A stretch of 64,000 nt of DNA. It comes from Shinisaurus crocodilurus. Its lineage: Eukaryota > Chordata > Lepidosauria > Squamata > Shinisauridae. Below the pieces are notes generated by a model, which saw only the letters and a program-made list of their open reading frames with translations, made no database searches and was not told the origin of the DNA. Positions 21,260-32,129 of this stretch are shown here, piece after piece. The position numbers and the translations under genes were made by a program. Location of the stretch: NCBI GenBank assembly GCA_021292165.1, contig CM037877.1:159545871-159609870 (forward strand), given 5' to 3'. Position 1 is the stretch's first letter, and each line of letters starts with the position of its first letter.

Positions 21260-21594
21260 CTGGTGTCGAACCTCAGGCCCGGGGGCCACATTCAGCCTGC
21301 CTAGGATCCAGATCTGGCTCTCTGGGGTTCTCCAGATAGCCATGCCTCCTTCTCTTGGCCCACCACCTTTCCCCCAATAACGGAAAATCACGTTGGTGAT
21401 TTCCTGGCTTTTTCCCCATCCCAAAGGGTTGAAATGCCTCTCCTAAGGCTTAGTTACTGGCAGTGAGAGCTTTAAGATACAATTGGCTGGCCTTTTGCCT
21501 TTGGCCCTGCCCCCTTTCTCCTGGAACACAGCCCCCTGGGAACTTTTCCAAAACTGAATTTGGCCCTCGGGCCAAAAGAGCTTTGACATCCTTG
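21260..21594. mobile_element. hAT-type non-autonomous element
   Basis: The left edge CACTGGTGTCGAACCTCAGG with CCCGGGGGCC mirrors the right edge TTTGGCCCTCGGGCC with CTTTGACATCCTTG. The internal phrase TTTGCCTTTGGCCCTGCCCC recurs in a partial copy at 23690-23866. No clear target duplication was seen. Confidence 0.6.
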
Positions 21595-21602
21595 CCTTAT
21601 AC

Positions 21603-21737
21603 CAGTGTTCTCCAACCTTGGGTCCCCAGATGTTTTTGGCCTACAACTCCCAGCATGCCCCAGCCAGCATAGCTTGCTGGGGCATGCTGGGAGTTATAGG
21701 CCAAAAACATCTGGGAACCCAAGGTTGGACAACACTG
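21603..21737. mobile_element. Palindromic hAT MITE (CCTTGGGTCCCCAGATG family)
   Basis: Both arms carry CCAACCTTGGGTCCCCAGAT and CTACAACTCCCAGCATGCC, or their complements, around a short loop. A perfect 8-bp duplication CCTTATAC flanks it (21595-21602, 21738-21745). Sister copies are at 32365, 44642, 50660, 39461 and 55201. Confidence 0.9.
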
Positions 21738-21884
21738 CCTTATACTATGGTTAAGTCAAAACATACAATCCTTCAGACATGCTGCGCATTGAGTTTATGG
21801 TGCTGATCTGACCACAGTAGGAAAATGCAAACACAGGGATCGTGTCCATTTTACATTGCAAAAATCTTATATATAGAGAGAGAG

Positions 21885-22118
21885 CAAGTGTGGTGTAGTG
21901 GTGAGAGTGTTGGACTGGGACTCGGGAGATCCGGGTTCTAGGCCCCACTCAGCCATGAAACTCACTGGGTGACTTTGGGCCAGTCACTGACTCTCAGCCT
22001 AACCTACCTCACAGGGTTGTTGTGAGGATAAGATGGAGAGGAGGAGGAGGAGGAGGATTATGTAAGCCGCCTTGGGTTCCTTTCAGGAAAAAAGGTGGGG
22101 TATAAATATAATTAATAA
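21885..22118 (+). mobile_element. MIR-like tRNA-headed SINE, complete
   Basis: The head GTGGTGTAGTGGTGAGAG and GATCCGGGTTCTAGGCC looks like a degenerate tRNA A box and B box. The body GGGCCAGTCACTGACTCTC and the tail GGGTTGTTGTGAGGATAAG with GTAAGCCGCCTTGGG follow the MIR/L2 pattern. It ends in (AATA)n beside a TA run at 22122-22140. Confidence 0.85.
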
Positions 22119-22140
22119 ATAAATTATATATATATATATA

Positions 22141-23009
22141 GTTGTGTGATCAGCTTTTGATATTAAATTCATTTTTAGAGTCCAGATACTTCAGTCTAAA
22201 AAGACCTTTTATACACGCTTCTTTGCCGAATTTAGCCCGGTCATCGAGAGCCCATATATGAGGCCATTAACACTAAGAAGAAATCTACTGTCAAGATATT
22301 GCAATAAAGGACTAAATTGAAAGTAGGATAGGAGAGCCTTATTGCTACACTGTGCCAATTATATTACCACATTGTTTCTTTGCTACAAGACTGATAAGAA
22401 TCTACAAGCGCCTAGAGCCCAGGGGACTTGAACATGTCTGGTGAAAATTGGAAATCAATAGGAGTCTATAATCGCAAGCAAAGTGCATCATTTTCACTGG
22501 GGTGAACGATGACAGGCATCATCGCATTGCCAGAGACATTGTTACACAAAAGTGAAAGCTTTCTTTACTCCTCGTGAGCAATACATCATGATGGTGTAAA
22601 AAAACAAAAACAAAACCACGCAAACACAAAGCACCTGATTCTCTTCTTAAAGAAGGTTTCTTCTTAAAATATGCACATGTTCATGATGATCCTTTTAAAG
22701 AAAATCTGAGATTCCTTTTTAAAATATGGATGTGTTGTGCATTTAAGAAAAACACTTGCTTTTGAAGGTTGGGTCCTGTATTTAGATGTGCTGTTGCTGA
22801 TTGGACAAACTCTGTCTAGCTTATCATCATAAATTCACCTGGATTTTAGATTGAAGTAAAATCCATCTGCAATATGGAGACATATGTGTTGTCCCCAAAC
22901 GATGGAATGCACTCTGTCGAGATCTACAATTGGCCCCCACTCTCTAGGCCTTTCAAAAGGGTGTCCGTTCAATTTAGCCTTTTAAAATATGCAGTTCTAT
23001 CTGTTTTAA
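22141..23009. other. AT-rich low-copy sequence
   Basis: No repeat was recognised from about 22141 to 22870, so this is one of the cleaner low-copy stretches. The part from about 22880 resembles a LINE tail. Confidence 0.4.
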
Positions 23010-23140
23010 GGCACAGTCCTATGCCAGTTTAGACATTAAAAGGCCTACAACTCCCAGCATGCCCCAGCCAGCCATGCTGACTGGGGGATGCTGGGAGTTG
23101 TAAGCCTTTTTTCTGTCTAAACCTGCATAGGAGTGCGCCC
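23010..23140. mobile_element. Foldback MITE, GGCACAGTCCTATG-type termini
   Basis: It is a near-perfect hairpin: CTACAACTCCCAGCATGCC and CAGCCAGCCATGCTG on the left pair with GGGGATGCTGGGAGTTGTAA on the right. The flanks TTTTAA and TTAATG fit a TTAA or TTA target. It is the same family as 891-1002. Confidence 0.85.
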
Positions 23141-23632
23141 TTAATGTTTTTACTGTTTTTAATGTTCTTGTTTTTATAGTTGCAAGGTTTTATTGTTTTA
23201 AATTGTGCTACTCCACCTTGTTGGCTTTTTAGCAGATAAAGCAGTATATAAATGAGAATTATATCAACAAGATCTGCCACGGACTGCCTTTTCCCTGTTC
23301 CATCAGCCAGAGAAACCAGGCTGGTGGGGACTAGGAGGAGGGCCTTTTCTGTGGCAGCCCCCAATTTATGGAACTCTCTCCCCAGTGACCTCCGCCATGT
23401 CCCTTCTTGATTAGCTTCCGCCGGGCATTAAAAACATGGCTTTTCAGGCGGGAATATGGGGTGGGTTAGGATTTTAAAGTTTTGTACTGTTTTTAATTGT
23501 GTTTTATATTGTGTGTGTGTGTGTGTGTGTGTGTGTCCCCCCTTGTATTTTATGGGACCGTACATCGCTCAGAGTGACCGGATGTCTGGCCAGATGGGTG
23601 ATTCATAAATATAATAAATAAATAAATAAATA
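23141..23632 (+). mobile_element. L2-type LINE 3' end
   Basis: It contains ATCTGCCACGGACTGCC, AGGGCCTTTTCTGTGGCAGC, TTATGGAACTCTCTCCCCAG, TGGCTTTTCAGGCGGGAATA and finally GATGGGTGATTCATAAATAT with (AATA)n. The same 3' module ends the copies at 48640-50165 (plus) and 36548-36900 (minus). A (GT)n run sits at about 23512-23535. Confidence 0.8.
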
Positions 23633-23689
23633 ATAATAATAATTTTGACTCATGAAGCTCAGCTGGTAGGTGGCTGTAAGTTAAGTAAA

Positions 23690-23866
23690 GACTGTCAATT
23701 GTGAATATGCTGGTATTTTTCTGTATTTTTGGCCCCACCCTTTTTGCCTTTGGTCCCACCCCCTTTGCTTTCAGCCCCTCCCACCAGTAGAATGCAGTCC
23801 TCAAGAGCTTCTCCAAAATTGAGTTCAGCCCTCAGGCTGAAAATGGTTCCCCATCCCTGACCTAAA
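23690..23866. mobile_element. hAT-type element fragment (family of 21260-21594)
   Basis: TTGCCTTTGGTCCCACCCCC, CTCCAAAATTGAGTTCAGCC and CTCAGGCTGAAAATGG match the right half of the element at 21260-21594. The left half is missing. Confidence 0.55.
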
Positions 23867-24694
23867 GCATGGTGCCACCTTCATCCTGCTACATGGCAGG
23901 GATGACCTTGCACCAACACTTAATTTCACTGTTAACCTCCTATTTGGTTTCCCTGGTTAAAATTCAGCTAGTCTTCGATTTGCCTTATGAAACCCATTTC
24001 AGTGTCAGGTGAACTTTGAAGTTCCCTCATTGCAGGTTACCTGGAAACAGCACACATATGGACAAATACTGAACAAACGGGTGGTATTTATGGTTGTGTG
24101 GATCAGATAATGTTAACAATGTGAAGAAATGGAGATCGTTAAATGGAAGAAAGGAACCTTCTAGGAATTAGATGTTGGAGAAGAATGTGTGTGAATTGGA
24201 TAAAAAAGGCAAACCAACAAAGCGATATTGGATAGGACTAGCGGGGGATGAGGACAAATGTGAGGTGTGAAGAAGAGTAAATCAAGTATGGTAGGGCATG
24301 TTTTGAGAAATGGGAGGACTAGTCTAAAGTATAATTGAAAGTGAATTGGAAGGAAGAAGAGCAAGAGGGAAGAATCAATATAAATACATAAACCAAATTC
24401 CAGAAGAGAAAAGGATTGAAGAAGCATACACCAACTAGAAAAGGCTTGCACAAAATAGAGAAGGGTGAAGATTTCTGGAGCTGGGTTGAAACACAACATG
24501 AAAAGGGACAAATAAGAAGGCTAAGAGCTAACCTGATAGTGGCAACGGGAATGCCATTTTCAAAGGGAACTGTGGCTACAAATGTCTTTAAAAACAATAG
24601 CCAACTTAAACTTAGACTTAAAATCAGCATGGAACGTACCAAGCGCTAAAATGTGAATTCAGAATTTAGCAGCAGTCTAACCCAGGTTCTGCAC
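23867..24694. other. Low-copy sequence, nothing recognised
   Basis: A purine-rich interval without a recognised gene. Short frames on the minus strand have no recognisable domain. Confidence 0.35.
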
Positions 24695-24830
24695 CAGGGT
24701 TGGTGTCAAGTGTAGGCATGGTCAGGCACCTGCCAAAGGCCTACACCCCGGCAAGGGGGTCTTGCTGAAGGGCCCTCCAAAACCTGGACCCAGCTCTATT
24801 CTGCACCAAAAAAAACCTGGTTCTTGTGGC
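24695..24830 (+). mobile_element. hAT-type element fragment (family of 29754-30085)
   Basis: It starts CAGGGTTGGTGTCAAGTG with TAGGCATGGTCAGGCACC, matching the left end at 29754, and carries the right-end phrase CCTCCAAAACCTGGACCC. The middle is shortened. Confidence 0.6.
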
Positions 24831-24977
24831 TGGTAAAAAGTACACCAACTTAGGAAGTCTATATAGTATTACATAGTTTATTCTGCTTTTTCTAACTGAA
24901 ACTCTTATTTCCCTATCCTCTTGCTTCTGGGATTCCTCCAAGCATTTTACCTCAGAGAGTCCACATGTAGGAGCAGA

Positions 24978-25146
24978 GGACGGTGCCTTATATCAGGTCA
25001 GACCATTATCCATCTTGCCCAGGATGGCTTGCTCAGAGGAGCAGGAGCTCTCTGGGGTCTTTCTCATCATCTACCTGATCCCTTTAACTGGAGATGCCAG
25101 GGGCTGAACCTGGGGCCTACTGTACCACTGTGCTACAGTCCCTCCA
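24978..25146 (-). mobile_element. tRNA-headed SINE
   Basis: On the minus strand it starts GTAGCACAGTGGTACAGTAG (A-box-like), then GTTCAGCCCCTGGCATCTCC (B-box-like), with a body ending in GGTCTGACCTGATATAAGGC. The same architecture is seen on the plus strand at 35772-35943. It is a retroposed, non-functional tRNA-like sequence. Confidence 0.8.
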
Positions 25147-26071
25147 CCTACTGTGAATGAATGGATCAAAAATAATCAGAAGTCTGGGCAAGGAGGACTT
25201 GTGATCCAGCATGCTAACTATCCAGATGTTCTGGTGGCGCTTGATTGCTTCCTCCTCTTTGCATTCCCATCGAGGAAGATAAAATGCGTGGTGTATTGAA
25301 CCCTTGCTGGATCTCTGTACATTCATTCAGCTTGGTGCATCTCAGGCCTGATCAAATCTGTTTGGGATTACAAGTCGTGCTGAATTTTTCTCCCAAACAA
25401 GCTACAGACGGTTGTGCTAAAGTGTCCACTGCCCAGTGTGACCTGAAGGTTTTATAGCCAGATTGCCGTGATATGTTCCAAGCTGAAGAATGCTGGTCTT
25501 TTCCTCACCTTCAGGTCTTTCACTCTGTTGTAGCCCTCAAAGAAGGCTGGCCTAAGCCATTGTGCTGCCTGAGGCAGAGTGGCAAATGGTGCTCCCTTCT
25601 CCTCAAGTCAAGCTGCATAGTGCCCAAGGCCAGCTAAATAATTCTGGCACATGAGGCAGATAATCCCACAAGCACCCCTCTATTTCTGTGGCAGAAAAAA
25701 TACCATTCTAATAAATAGAAGAACTGACAATTTGCTGCTTTTTCATGTTACTCCAGATCAGCTTCCTGAGGGGGCTGCCTCACTTTGGCTAATCATACGG
25801 TTAAAAAACCTACACTCAAGGTTTCTCCTTACTGATTGTTAGTAGATTGCTGGTTTGCCAATCCCATTTTGCAGTGTATATCATTGGTAGATCTCACACT
25901 TCTAAATTCTGGGGCATTGTGCAAGATAAAATGTAAGAACTGCTGTCGTCTAAAAGATGACACTCTATGTGTTTTTTATAAATACTGAATTGTTTAAAAG
26001 TCTTGCCGCTTTTTTGGAAGACTGCATATCAATATGTATTTGTAGACCATAAGCAGTCCCTAACATTAGGT
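25147..26071. other. Low-copy sequence with hAT-family remnants
   Basis: GCTGCCTGAGGCAGAGTGGC at about 25571 and GGGGCTGCCTCACTTTGGC at about 25771 are remnants of the family seen complete at 26072-26341. No gene was recognised. Confidence 0.45.
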
Positions 26072-26341
26072 CAGGACTGGCCCAAGACATTTTGCTTCCT
26101 GAGGCAACAGACAAGATGGCACCTTCCCATTCCATGTACAGAAGCCAAACAGCTGGGCAGTTGAATCTGATTTCAATACTCCACCGCACCTGAGGGCAGC
26201 AGGCTAGTTTAGAGGGTGCAGAGTAGGCTGCACATGGCATGCACAGCTCTGTCTTCCAACAACTTGCCGCCACTCCTTGCCCCCAAGTATCTGCTGCCTG
26301 AGGCAGCTGCCTCACTCTGCCTAATGGTAGGGCCGGCCCTG
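26072..26341. mobile_element. hAT-type MITE
   Basis: The ends CAGGACTGGCCCAAGAC and GGTAGGGCCGGCCCTG are inverted. Flanking 8-mers CATTAGGT (26064-26071) and CGTTAAGT (26342-26349) agree at six of eight positions. Inner phrases GCTTCCTGAGGCAAC and GCTGCCTCACTCTGCC also mirror each other. Confidence 0.8.
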
Positions 26342-26349
26342 CGTTAAGT

Positions 26350-27895
26350 GGTCACCTCATGTAGCCGATTTTTGGTGTCATGAAGGGCAGCAAATCACTA
26401 GTTATTCAGTTGATTATTACTGTATCTTTTACTCCCAGGGTGCTGTAGAGATGCTTGTGGGTTTTTCAGACCCAGCTGTCAAAATAAGTCGACCAGCTTG
26501 GGTACTGTGCACCTTTATCTGTGGTGGGAGCGGCACCATTAGCTGATCCACCCAAGACAGCAAAATATCTTGGGGCAGCCTTGTTGCTGAATACTCCTTG
26601 GCTATGTCAGTGTTCAGGAACACTGCATCATCCTTCACACTTTCTACATTGCCAAATACGGCCTGGTACTACAGAGAACGTAATCTAGAAAGCGGCAGAA
26701 TTTTTATGTGTGCTGCTCAGCTGTGGCTTTCAACTGTGCTTCAGGGGATTATTTCAATAGCATTCTAGATGACATTGGTAGGATTAACAGAACTTCAATT
26801 CCATCTTTGTTTATTAAAATGCAGACGGGTACAAAGGAGCATTGGTAAAACCCCTTTTCATGCATCTTTCTCTGTGTGTCAGGGATAATTATTTATTAAT
26901 GCAAACCTTGCCTTGAGGATTTCCTGTGTCATGAAGAGAGCCAGGGAAAAATAATAACCTAATAAGTCGCTACCAAGGATGCCTTGCCTCGCCATATCAC
27001 AAATTGTGAAAAATCAGGGTCCCTCCATTCTTACCACATTTTATTATTATTCAAGGGCATTTATTTTGTTTTGCTGCATCAAGAAGATGCAAAAGCAGAC
27101 ACAATCTGTTCCATTAGAACAGTGTCTCTTTCTTTTCATTGATTGGAGACTTGCTAATGTCAGCACGCTCTTTTTATAACCCTGTAGCCATTCTGCAGTA
27201 TTTACACAATGATGAGGATTATGCTACGGGAAACTGCTGGTAGCTGTCTAAAAAACAAAACAAAACGAAAAAGCCCAGACATCACATGAGCAAAATGAGC
27301 TTTCATAGGTTTCTCCTCAATCCATCTCAGCAAAATGTAGGTGGCTCTTAATAGTGGCACAATATTAGACTAAATATTTCAGGGAGGGGTGATGTTGGCA
27401 GTGCTGTGGCCCAGAGAAACCGCACCCCATGAAGTAAGAGATTATGGCTGCAAGCCTGTACCCACTTACCTGGGAGTAAATGCCATTGGCCTCTGGTCAA
27501 TGACTGGTCAGGCAGGGGACAGTGCTGTGCATCTCCTCCTGAAACAAATACTCCACACTGAGTACTCCTCAAAAAGATTCTTCAAATGGAAAATCCTGTC
27601 TCACAACCTCTAACATCATATAATAGCTCATTTGAGTAAAAAAATTATATGTCCAATTAAGAGATGTTTATTCTAAAAGTGTGATTGAGAAAATAATAAT
27701 TTAATCATCACTACCTACAGTGCACAATCCTTTTAATTACTTTTTTGGAATTTAGGGAAGTAGTGAGCTTCTAGAAGGCATGGGCTTCTGAAGGGGGGAA
27801 AAAAGAAGAGTCCTCCACTGTTCTGGAGTTGGGTGTGGTGCCCGACCGTGCCCCTCTACTTCCCTTTCCCAAGTCTGAGAATTAGGAAATTTACT
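26350..27895. other. Low-copy sequence
   Basis: No gene or RNA was recognised. The phrase ACCCACTTACCTGGGAGTAA at about 27460 belongs to a short MITE family also seen at 45337-45470. Confidence 0.4.
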
Positions 27896-28267
27896 TGTTC
27901 TGCATGGGGTTTCACTCCCCTTGAAGGAACAGGTACATAGCTTAGGGGTGCTCCTAGATCCAACATTGTCATTAGAGGCTCAGGTAGCCTTTGTTGGGAC
28001 GGCTGCTAACCAACTTCGGTTGGTACATCAGCTACGCCCTTTCCTGGATCAGGTTAGCTTGGCCATGGTGACTCATGCATTGGTAACCTCACATTGAATT
28101 ACTGTAATGCACTCTGTGTGGGACTACCCTTGAGACTGGTTCGGAAGTTGCAGCTAGTGTAGGATGCAGCAGCCAGGGTGTTGAGTGGGACATCTGGCAG
28201 CGCATTTATTACATCTGTGCTGAAAGAGCTGCACTGGCCTCCTATCAGCTACTGAGCCATGTTCAGA

Positions 28268-29112
28268 GTTTATTTATTTATTTATTTATATTTATACCCC
28301 ACCTTTTTTCCTGCAAGGAACCCAAGGCGGCTTACATAATCCTCCTCCTCTCCATTTTATCCTCACAACAACCCTGTGAGTGTCCTGTCCCACTAGTTCA
28401 CTCCACACAACTTAGATGCAAGTAGGTCTTTATTGCCAAAATCCATATCAGTAAGTCCACAAGCTAAACACCAGTACAGAAAGTACGCCGAGGTCAGAAT
28501 GGTCCAAGCTTCATAGGGAAGGAGAGTAAGGTGCCAGAGCCCAGAGTCACAGTCCAAAGTTGTAGCCACCAGGAGATCAGATTGAGGGAGTCAAGGAGTG
28601 CAGAACGTTTGCCCGGAAACAGAGTCATTGCTCTCTACACAGAGCATAGGACCAGGCCAGAATATAAACCCTGACCCAGCCTCACTGTCAGTCAGATCCC
28701 GATCCCGGATCTTGGCACGGGTATCGAGCCAGGAGGCGCTTGCTACGCCTCCTTCGGTTCACGTGCCTAGCAGCCAGGCATTTCTCCCGGCGTCTTTGGG
28801 AGGGCGGCATCCCTGAAGGGCCCTCCTCCCCCGAGTCCTCCTGACAGGCCAAGGTCAGCGGCTGCAGCTGGGAATCAGCAAGCGGCCCTCCCTGCTCCTG
28901 TTGCTGAGGGGAAGGAGGCCTGTCCAAGGTCGACTGGCCTGGGCTGGAATCAGCCACAGCTGGGCACCCTTCTCCCTGCACCAGCTCATCTTCGCTGTCA
29001 GAGCTGGCTCCGGAGCAAGACCCCACAGTGAGGTAGGTTAGGCTGAGAGTCAGTGACTGACCCAAAGTCACCCAGTGAGTTCCATGGCAGAGCAGGGACT
29101 AGAACCCAGATG
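28268..29112 (-). mobile_element. MIR-like SINE inside L2, split by a solo LTR
   Basis: The plus strand shows (TTTA)n, CTGCAAGGAACCCAAGGCGG, CTTACATAATCC and CTCACAACAACCCTGTGAG, then after the LTR resumes GTAGGTTAGGCTGAGAGTC, CAAAGTCACCCAGTGAG and GGGACTAGAACCCAG. The two halves join into an ordinary SINE of this family. Confidence 0.85.
28381..29027 (-). mobile_element. Solo LTR inside a SINE
   Basis: The 647-bp block begins TGTCCTGTCCC and ends GACCCCACA, giving TG...CA termini, and is flanked by a perfect 5-bp duplication GTGAG (28376-28380, 29028-29032). The phrase TTTATTGCC near its left end is the complement of an AATAAA polyadenylation signal, so the LTR reads on the minus strand. 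A minus-strand frame with an acidic Ser-Asp-Glu stretch and an Arg-rich end lies in it; no function is claimed. No internal retroviral genes are present. Gypsy or retroviral origin cannot be decided. Confidence 0.85.
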
Positions 29113-29545
29113 TATATATTGATGTATAAAGTCCTAAATGATTTGGGACCAGGTTACCTGAAAGATCGTCTTCCCCTGTACAGACTTGCTAGATCAATAA
29201 GATCTGAAGGAGGCCCTGCTGTTGGTCATGCTGTGACCTGTCATCCAGCGGCAGTGCAGAAACAGGCTTTCTCTATGATGGTGACTCCCTACTGGAATTC
29301 TTCCCCACCTGTTGTGCAGGGGGCACCGATAGCTATGTGCATGGGGAACCAATTCAACATGTATCTTTTTTTTCTTGGGTGTTGTTTCCTGGTCACTAAA
29401 CACTGGATCTTACTGCCTTGGTATTTAAGTGTTTTTGATGTTTAATATGCATTTATTGTGACGGGGGTGGGATTGTTTTCTTTGCTGTAAACCACTTTGA
29501 GAGCTTGGATAGTAAGTAATGTATAAATATTTTAAATAAATAAAA

Positions 29546-29572
29546 CTGATATATATATATATATATATATAT
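29546..29572. repeat. (AT)n microsatellite
   Basis: Alternating AT after the L2 tail. Confidence 0.95.
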
Positions 29573-29753
29573 GTAGTTCCACTCATGATGCTGACATGAA
29601 ACTTTTTGACATAAAGAAGGTTCTTCTTGCGTTCAAACAAACAATGCTGATAAGTAATGGAAATGCTGGATGCATGTCTATGTATAGACAAATGCATTCA
29701 GACATATCTTGGCATGGAATGCAAAGGAATATAGGTCATACGAGCATGCTAGT

Positions 29754-30085
29754 CAGGGCTGGCATCAAGAATAGGCATGGCTGGGCATCGACTGAGAGCT
29801 CACACACCCCAGCAGGGGCCCACTGACAAAAGCCCCCTGGGAATGTTCCTCACTCTGCTCGTTCACCTGCCTCTCTTTTTCTGGGCCAGACAACAGTGGT
29901 GGTGAAGGAGGAGCAGTAGATGCCATGGCCTACTTGCCCATTGGCCTGTCAAGCAAGCAAGTGGTAGCAGCGATGAGAAAGAGAACTGGGACAAATAGGA
30001 GCTGGTGAAAAGGTAGTCCCACTGAGGGAAGGCGCCCACTGAGGGTGTCATGTCCTCCCAAGGGCACTCAGAAACCTGGAGCCAG
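29754..30085 (+). mobile_element. hAT-type element, complete copy
   Basis: It starts CAGGGCTGGCATCAAGAATA and ends CAGAAACCTGGAGCCAG, with a perfect CATGCTAGT flank on both sides (29745-29753, 30086-30094), consistent with an 8-bp duplication of ambiguous phase. There is no transposase. Partial copies are at 8820-9015 and 24695-24830. Confidence 0.8.
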
Positions 30086-30094
30086 CATGCTAGT

Positions 30095-30782
30095 CAGGCT
30101 GCCCCTCCAAAGGGCATGTTTGAAATTGCAGCACATTTAAGGGCCAGGTTGTTAGTGTGCCCAGAGAAGGTATTCGTGTGTTGTTTTTTTAAAAAAAAGA
30201 AAAAGAAAAAAGAAAGAAAAGTAGCCGTGAGAATAATGAAGAATGAAATAGGGTGCTCTTTCTTTCCCCCTAGATGCAACTTGGGATCTGATCCAAATTC
30301 TGTCACATCTCATTTTTCCCCATCTAAATCTGCCTTAACTGCAAGTCAAGCAAGATCGTTAACAGCTTCATCACTTATGAGGAACAAATCAAGATGGTGG
30401 CATCAATTGTAATTGCTATGAAGACTGTTTTTGAGACAGAGACAGAGAGAGGGTGGGGAGGAGAGGGGGCTGCGTGTGTAGAAGAGAATGCTACCTTTTC
30501 TGGTATCCAGCCATCTGGAAGATTACAAACACAAATGAATGAAAGAAAATGTAGACATTCCAAGACTGATTTCATCAAAGGTGCTGAGCATTCTGTGTCT
30601 GATCCAGAAAAATCATTGAAGCATCTGTTTGACTGAATATATATCAATTAGTCTCATCATAGTAACTCTTAACATTATACAGTAGTCAAGTGATATAAAC
30701 CCCACCTGAACGGGTTCCTCTGCCTTTGATATCCAACTATACCACTGATGTTAAGCATTAGTCATGTAACAGTGGTAGTTGC
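30095..30782. other. Low-copy sequence
   Basis: Contains an A-rich run at about 30190-30220. No gene was recognised. Confidence 0.4.
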
Positions 30783-31619
30783 TGTGGCGGAGTGACAGGC
30801 AGAAGCCCAGGGAGGGGCCAAGCTGAACATTCCAGAGGCTCTGATTGGCAGAGGCCGAGAGCATAGAACCCCAGGGAGTTGGCAGTTAAGGGAGTTGGTG
30901 GTCAGTTGGGGAAGAGAGTGGGTTGGAGTGAGAGAGGGAGTGGAAGGTTAGTAGAGTAGGTAGGGAAAGGTGGTACTGAAGAGAAGAGTTCAGACAGGAA
31001 ATCTAGTACTAAGTTGTGAGAAAGCAAACGTGAAGGTGTTAGTGTAGAACAATTCACAGGCATTTCCGCTTAGGGAGTGAGGGACCTTCTGTCTGAGGAA
31101 GAAGGAGAAATTCTGGACTAGTGTGAGGGACAGTTAAGTTCCCTGGTCCGATACTGTCTGTAACTTCAAGTAACCAAGCCAAGTTGATACAAAGAGCACT
31201 GTATAACATCTGCCTGCCTTTAACCTGAATCTAAGCAAAGAACAAGTTTGAATTAACTGTTGAAAATCCAAGTTACCTGTTCCTGAGTTGAATATCAGTT
31301 TAGAGACTTTGTTAGAACAATAAATCAACCTTTTTATTCAAAGTTCTAATTCTCCAGAGTCTGACTGGTGACAGGAAAGTAAGAAGGGAATTAACGGAGG
31401 GGCACCCTGCTTCAAGTAATCAAATAAAACAAACTGCTCTTAATAAAGACAAGCAAACGTGGGTGAACAGCTACACATAAGACCTAAGACATATAATCAG
31501 CTAATGCAACTTAAAAAGACAGCTTAAAGTCTGAAGTGACCAATACAAGGTGGCACTTTGTGAGAGCGAAGTACACATTGAAGGTGTGCAGTTTGGAGCG
31601 AGGGGTCCCGTCCACTACA
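30783..31619 (+). mobile_element. Solo LTR, family A copy 1
   Basis: The 837-bp block starts TGTGGCGGAGTGACAGGC and ends GTCCCGTCCACTACA. A perfect 5-bp duplication GTTGC flanks it (30778-30782, 31620-31624). AACAATAAATC near 31318 supplies an AATAAA polyadenylation signal in the plus orientation. A second full copy in opposite orientation is at 55392-56223. There is no internal region, so it arose by LTR-LTR recombination. It could be retroviral or gypsy-type. Confidence 0.9.
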
Positions 31620-31624
31620 GTTGC

Positions 31625-31927
31625 CATTGTAATCTAGAAGGAAAGCTTAATCCTATCAGCCCTTGCGATATTTTGAGCTTTAGTAATGAGCATGTTTTGT
31701 TTTCCTTTTCTGTACTTTACAATTTCATAGCCTTTTAACTTTTCACAGAATAATAGCCCAGCAAGTAGCCGAATATGAGTATTCTGAGAGCACGATGCTT
31801 TCCCTAATCTTCTTTCCTAGAGAGTGCAGATTAACAAATAGCCTCAGATCTGTGATCATGTAGCATCTGTTAAAATCAGCCAAACCTGGGTGGAGATTCC
31901 CAGCCAATTACTCCATAATTTATTTAG
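31625..31927. other. Low-copy sequence
   Basis: Nothing recognised. Confidence 0.4.
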
Positions 31928-32048
31928 GGTGCAATCCTATGTATGTCTATACAGGGGGGGGGAAAGGCCTACAACTCCCAGGATCTCCCAGGGAGTTGTT
32001 GGTCTTTTTTTTCTTTTTTTTCTGTCTAAACATGCATAGGATTGCATC
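31928..32048. mobile_element. Foldback MITE, GGGTGCAATCCTATG-type termini
   Basis: Left GGGTGCAATCCTATGTATG, inner CCTACAACTCCCAGGATC and right TTCTGTCTAAACATGC with ATAGGATTGCATC form a hairpin of the family at 891-1002, with an expanded T-run. Confidence 0.75.
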
Positions 32049-32129
32049 TTTAGATGATTTTAAAAAGCATTGTTGTACTGCTTTTGGGGCCCAACAAGGG
32101 CCCCAAAGAGGTTTACCAATAATTTATTA

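Larger units (their letters stand above)
27896..29530 (+). mobile_element. L2-type LINE 3' part, interrupted
   Basis: Before the interruption the frame fragments translate as LGVLLDPTLSLEAQVAF, NQLRLVHQLRPFLDQV and RVLSGTSGSAFITSVLKELHWPPISY, the C-terminal region of L2-type reverse transcriptases. After it the sequence resumes as MYKVLNDLGPGYLKDRLPLY. A SINE occupies 28268-29112. The element ends in a tail with GAGAGCTTGGATAG and (AAATA)n. Stops and shifts make it dead. Confidence 0.8.
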
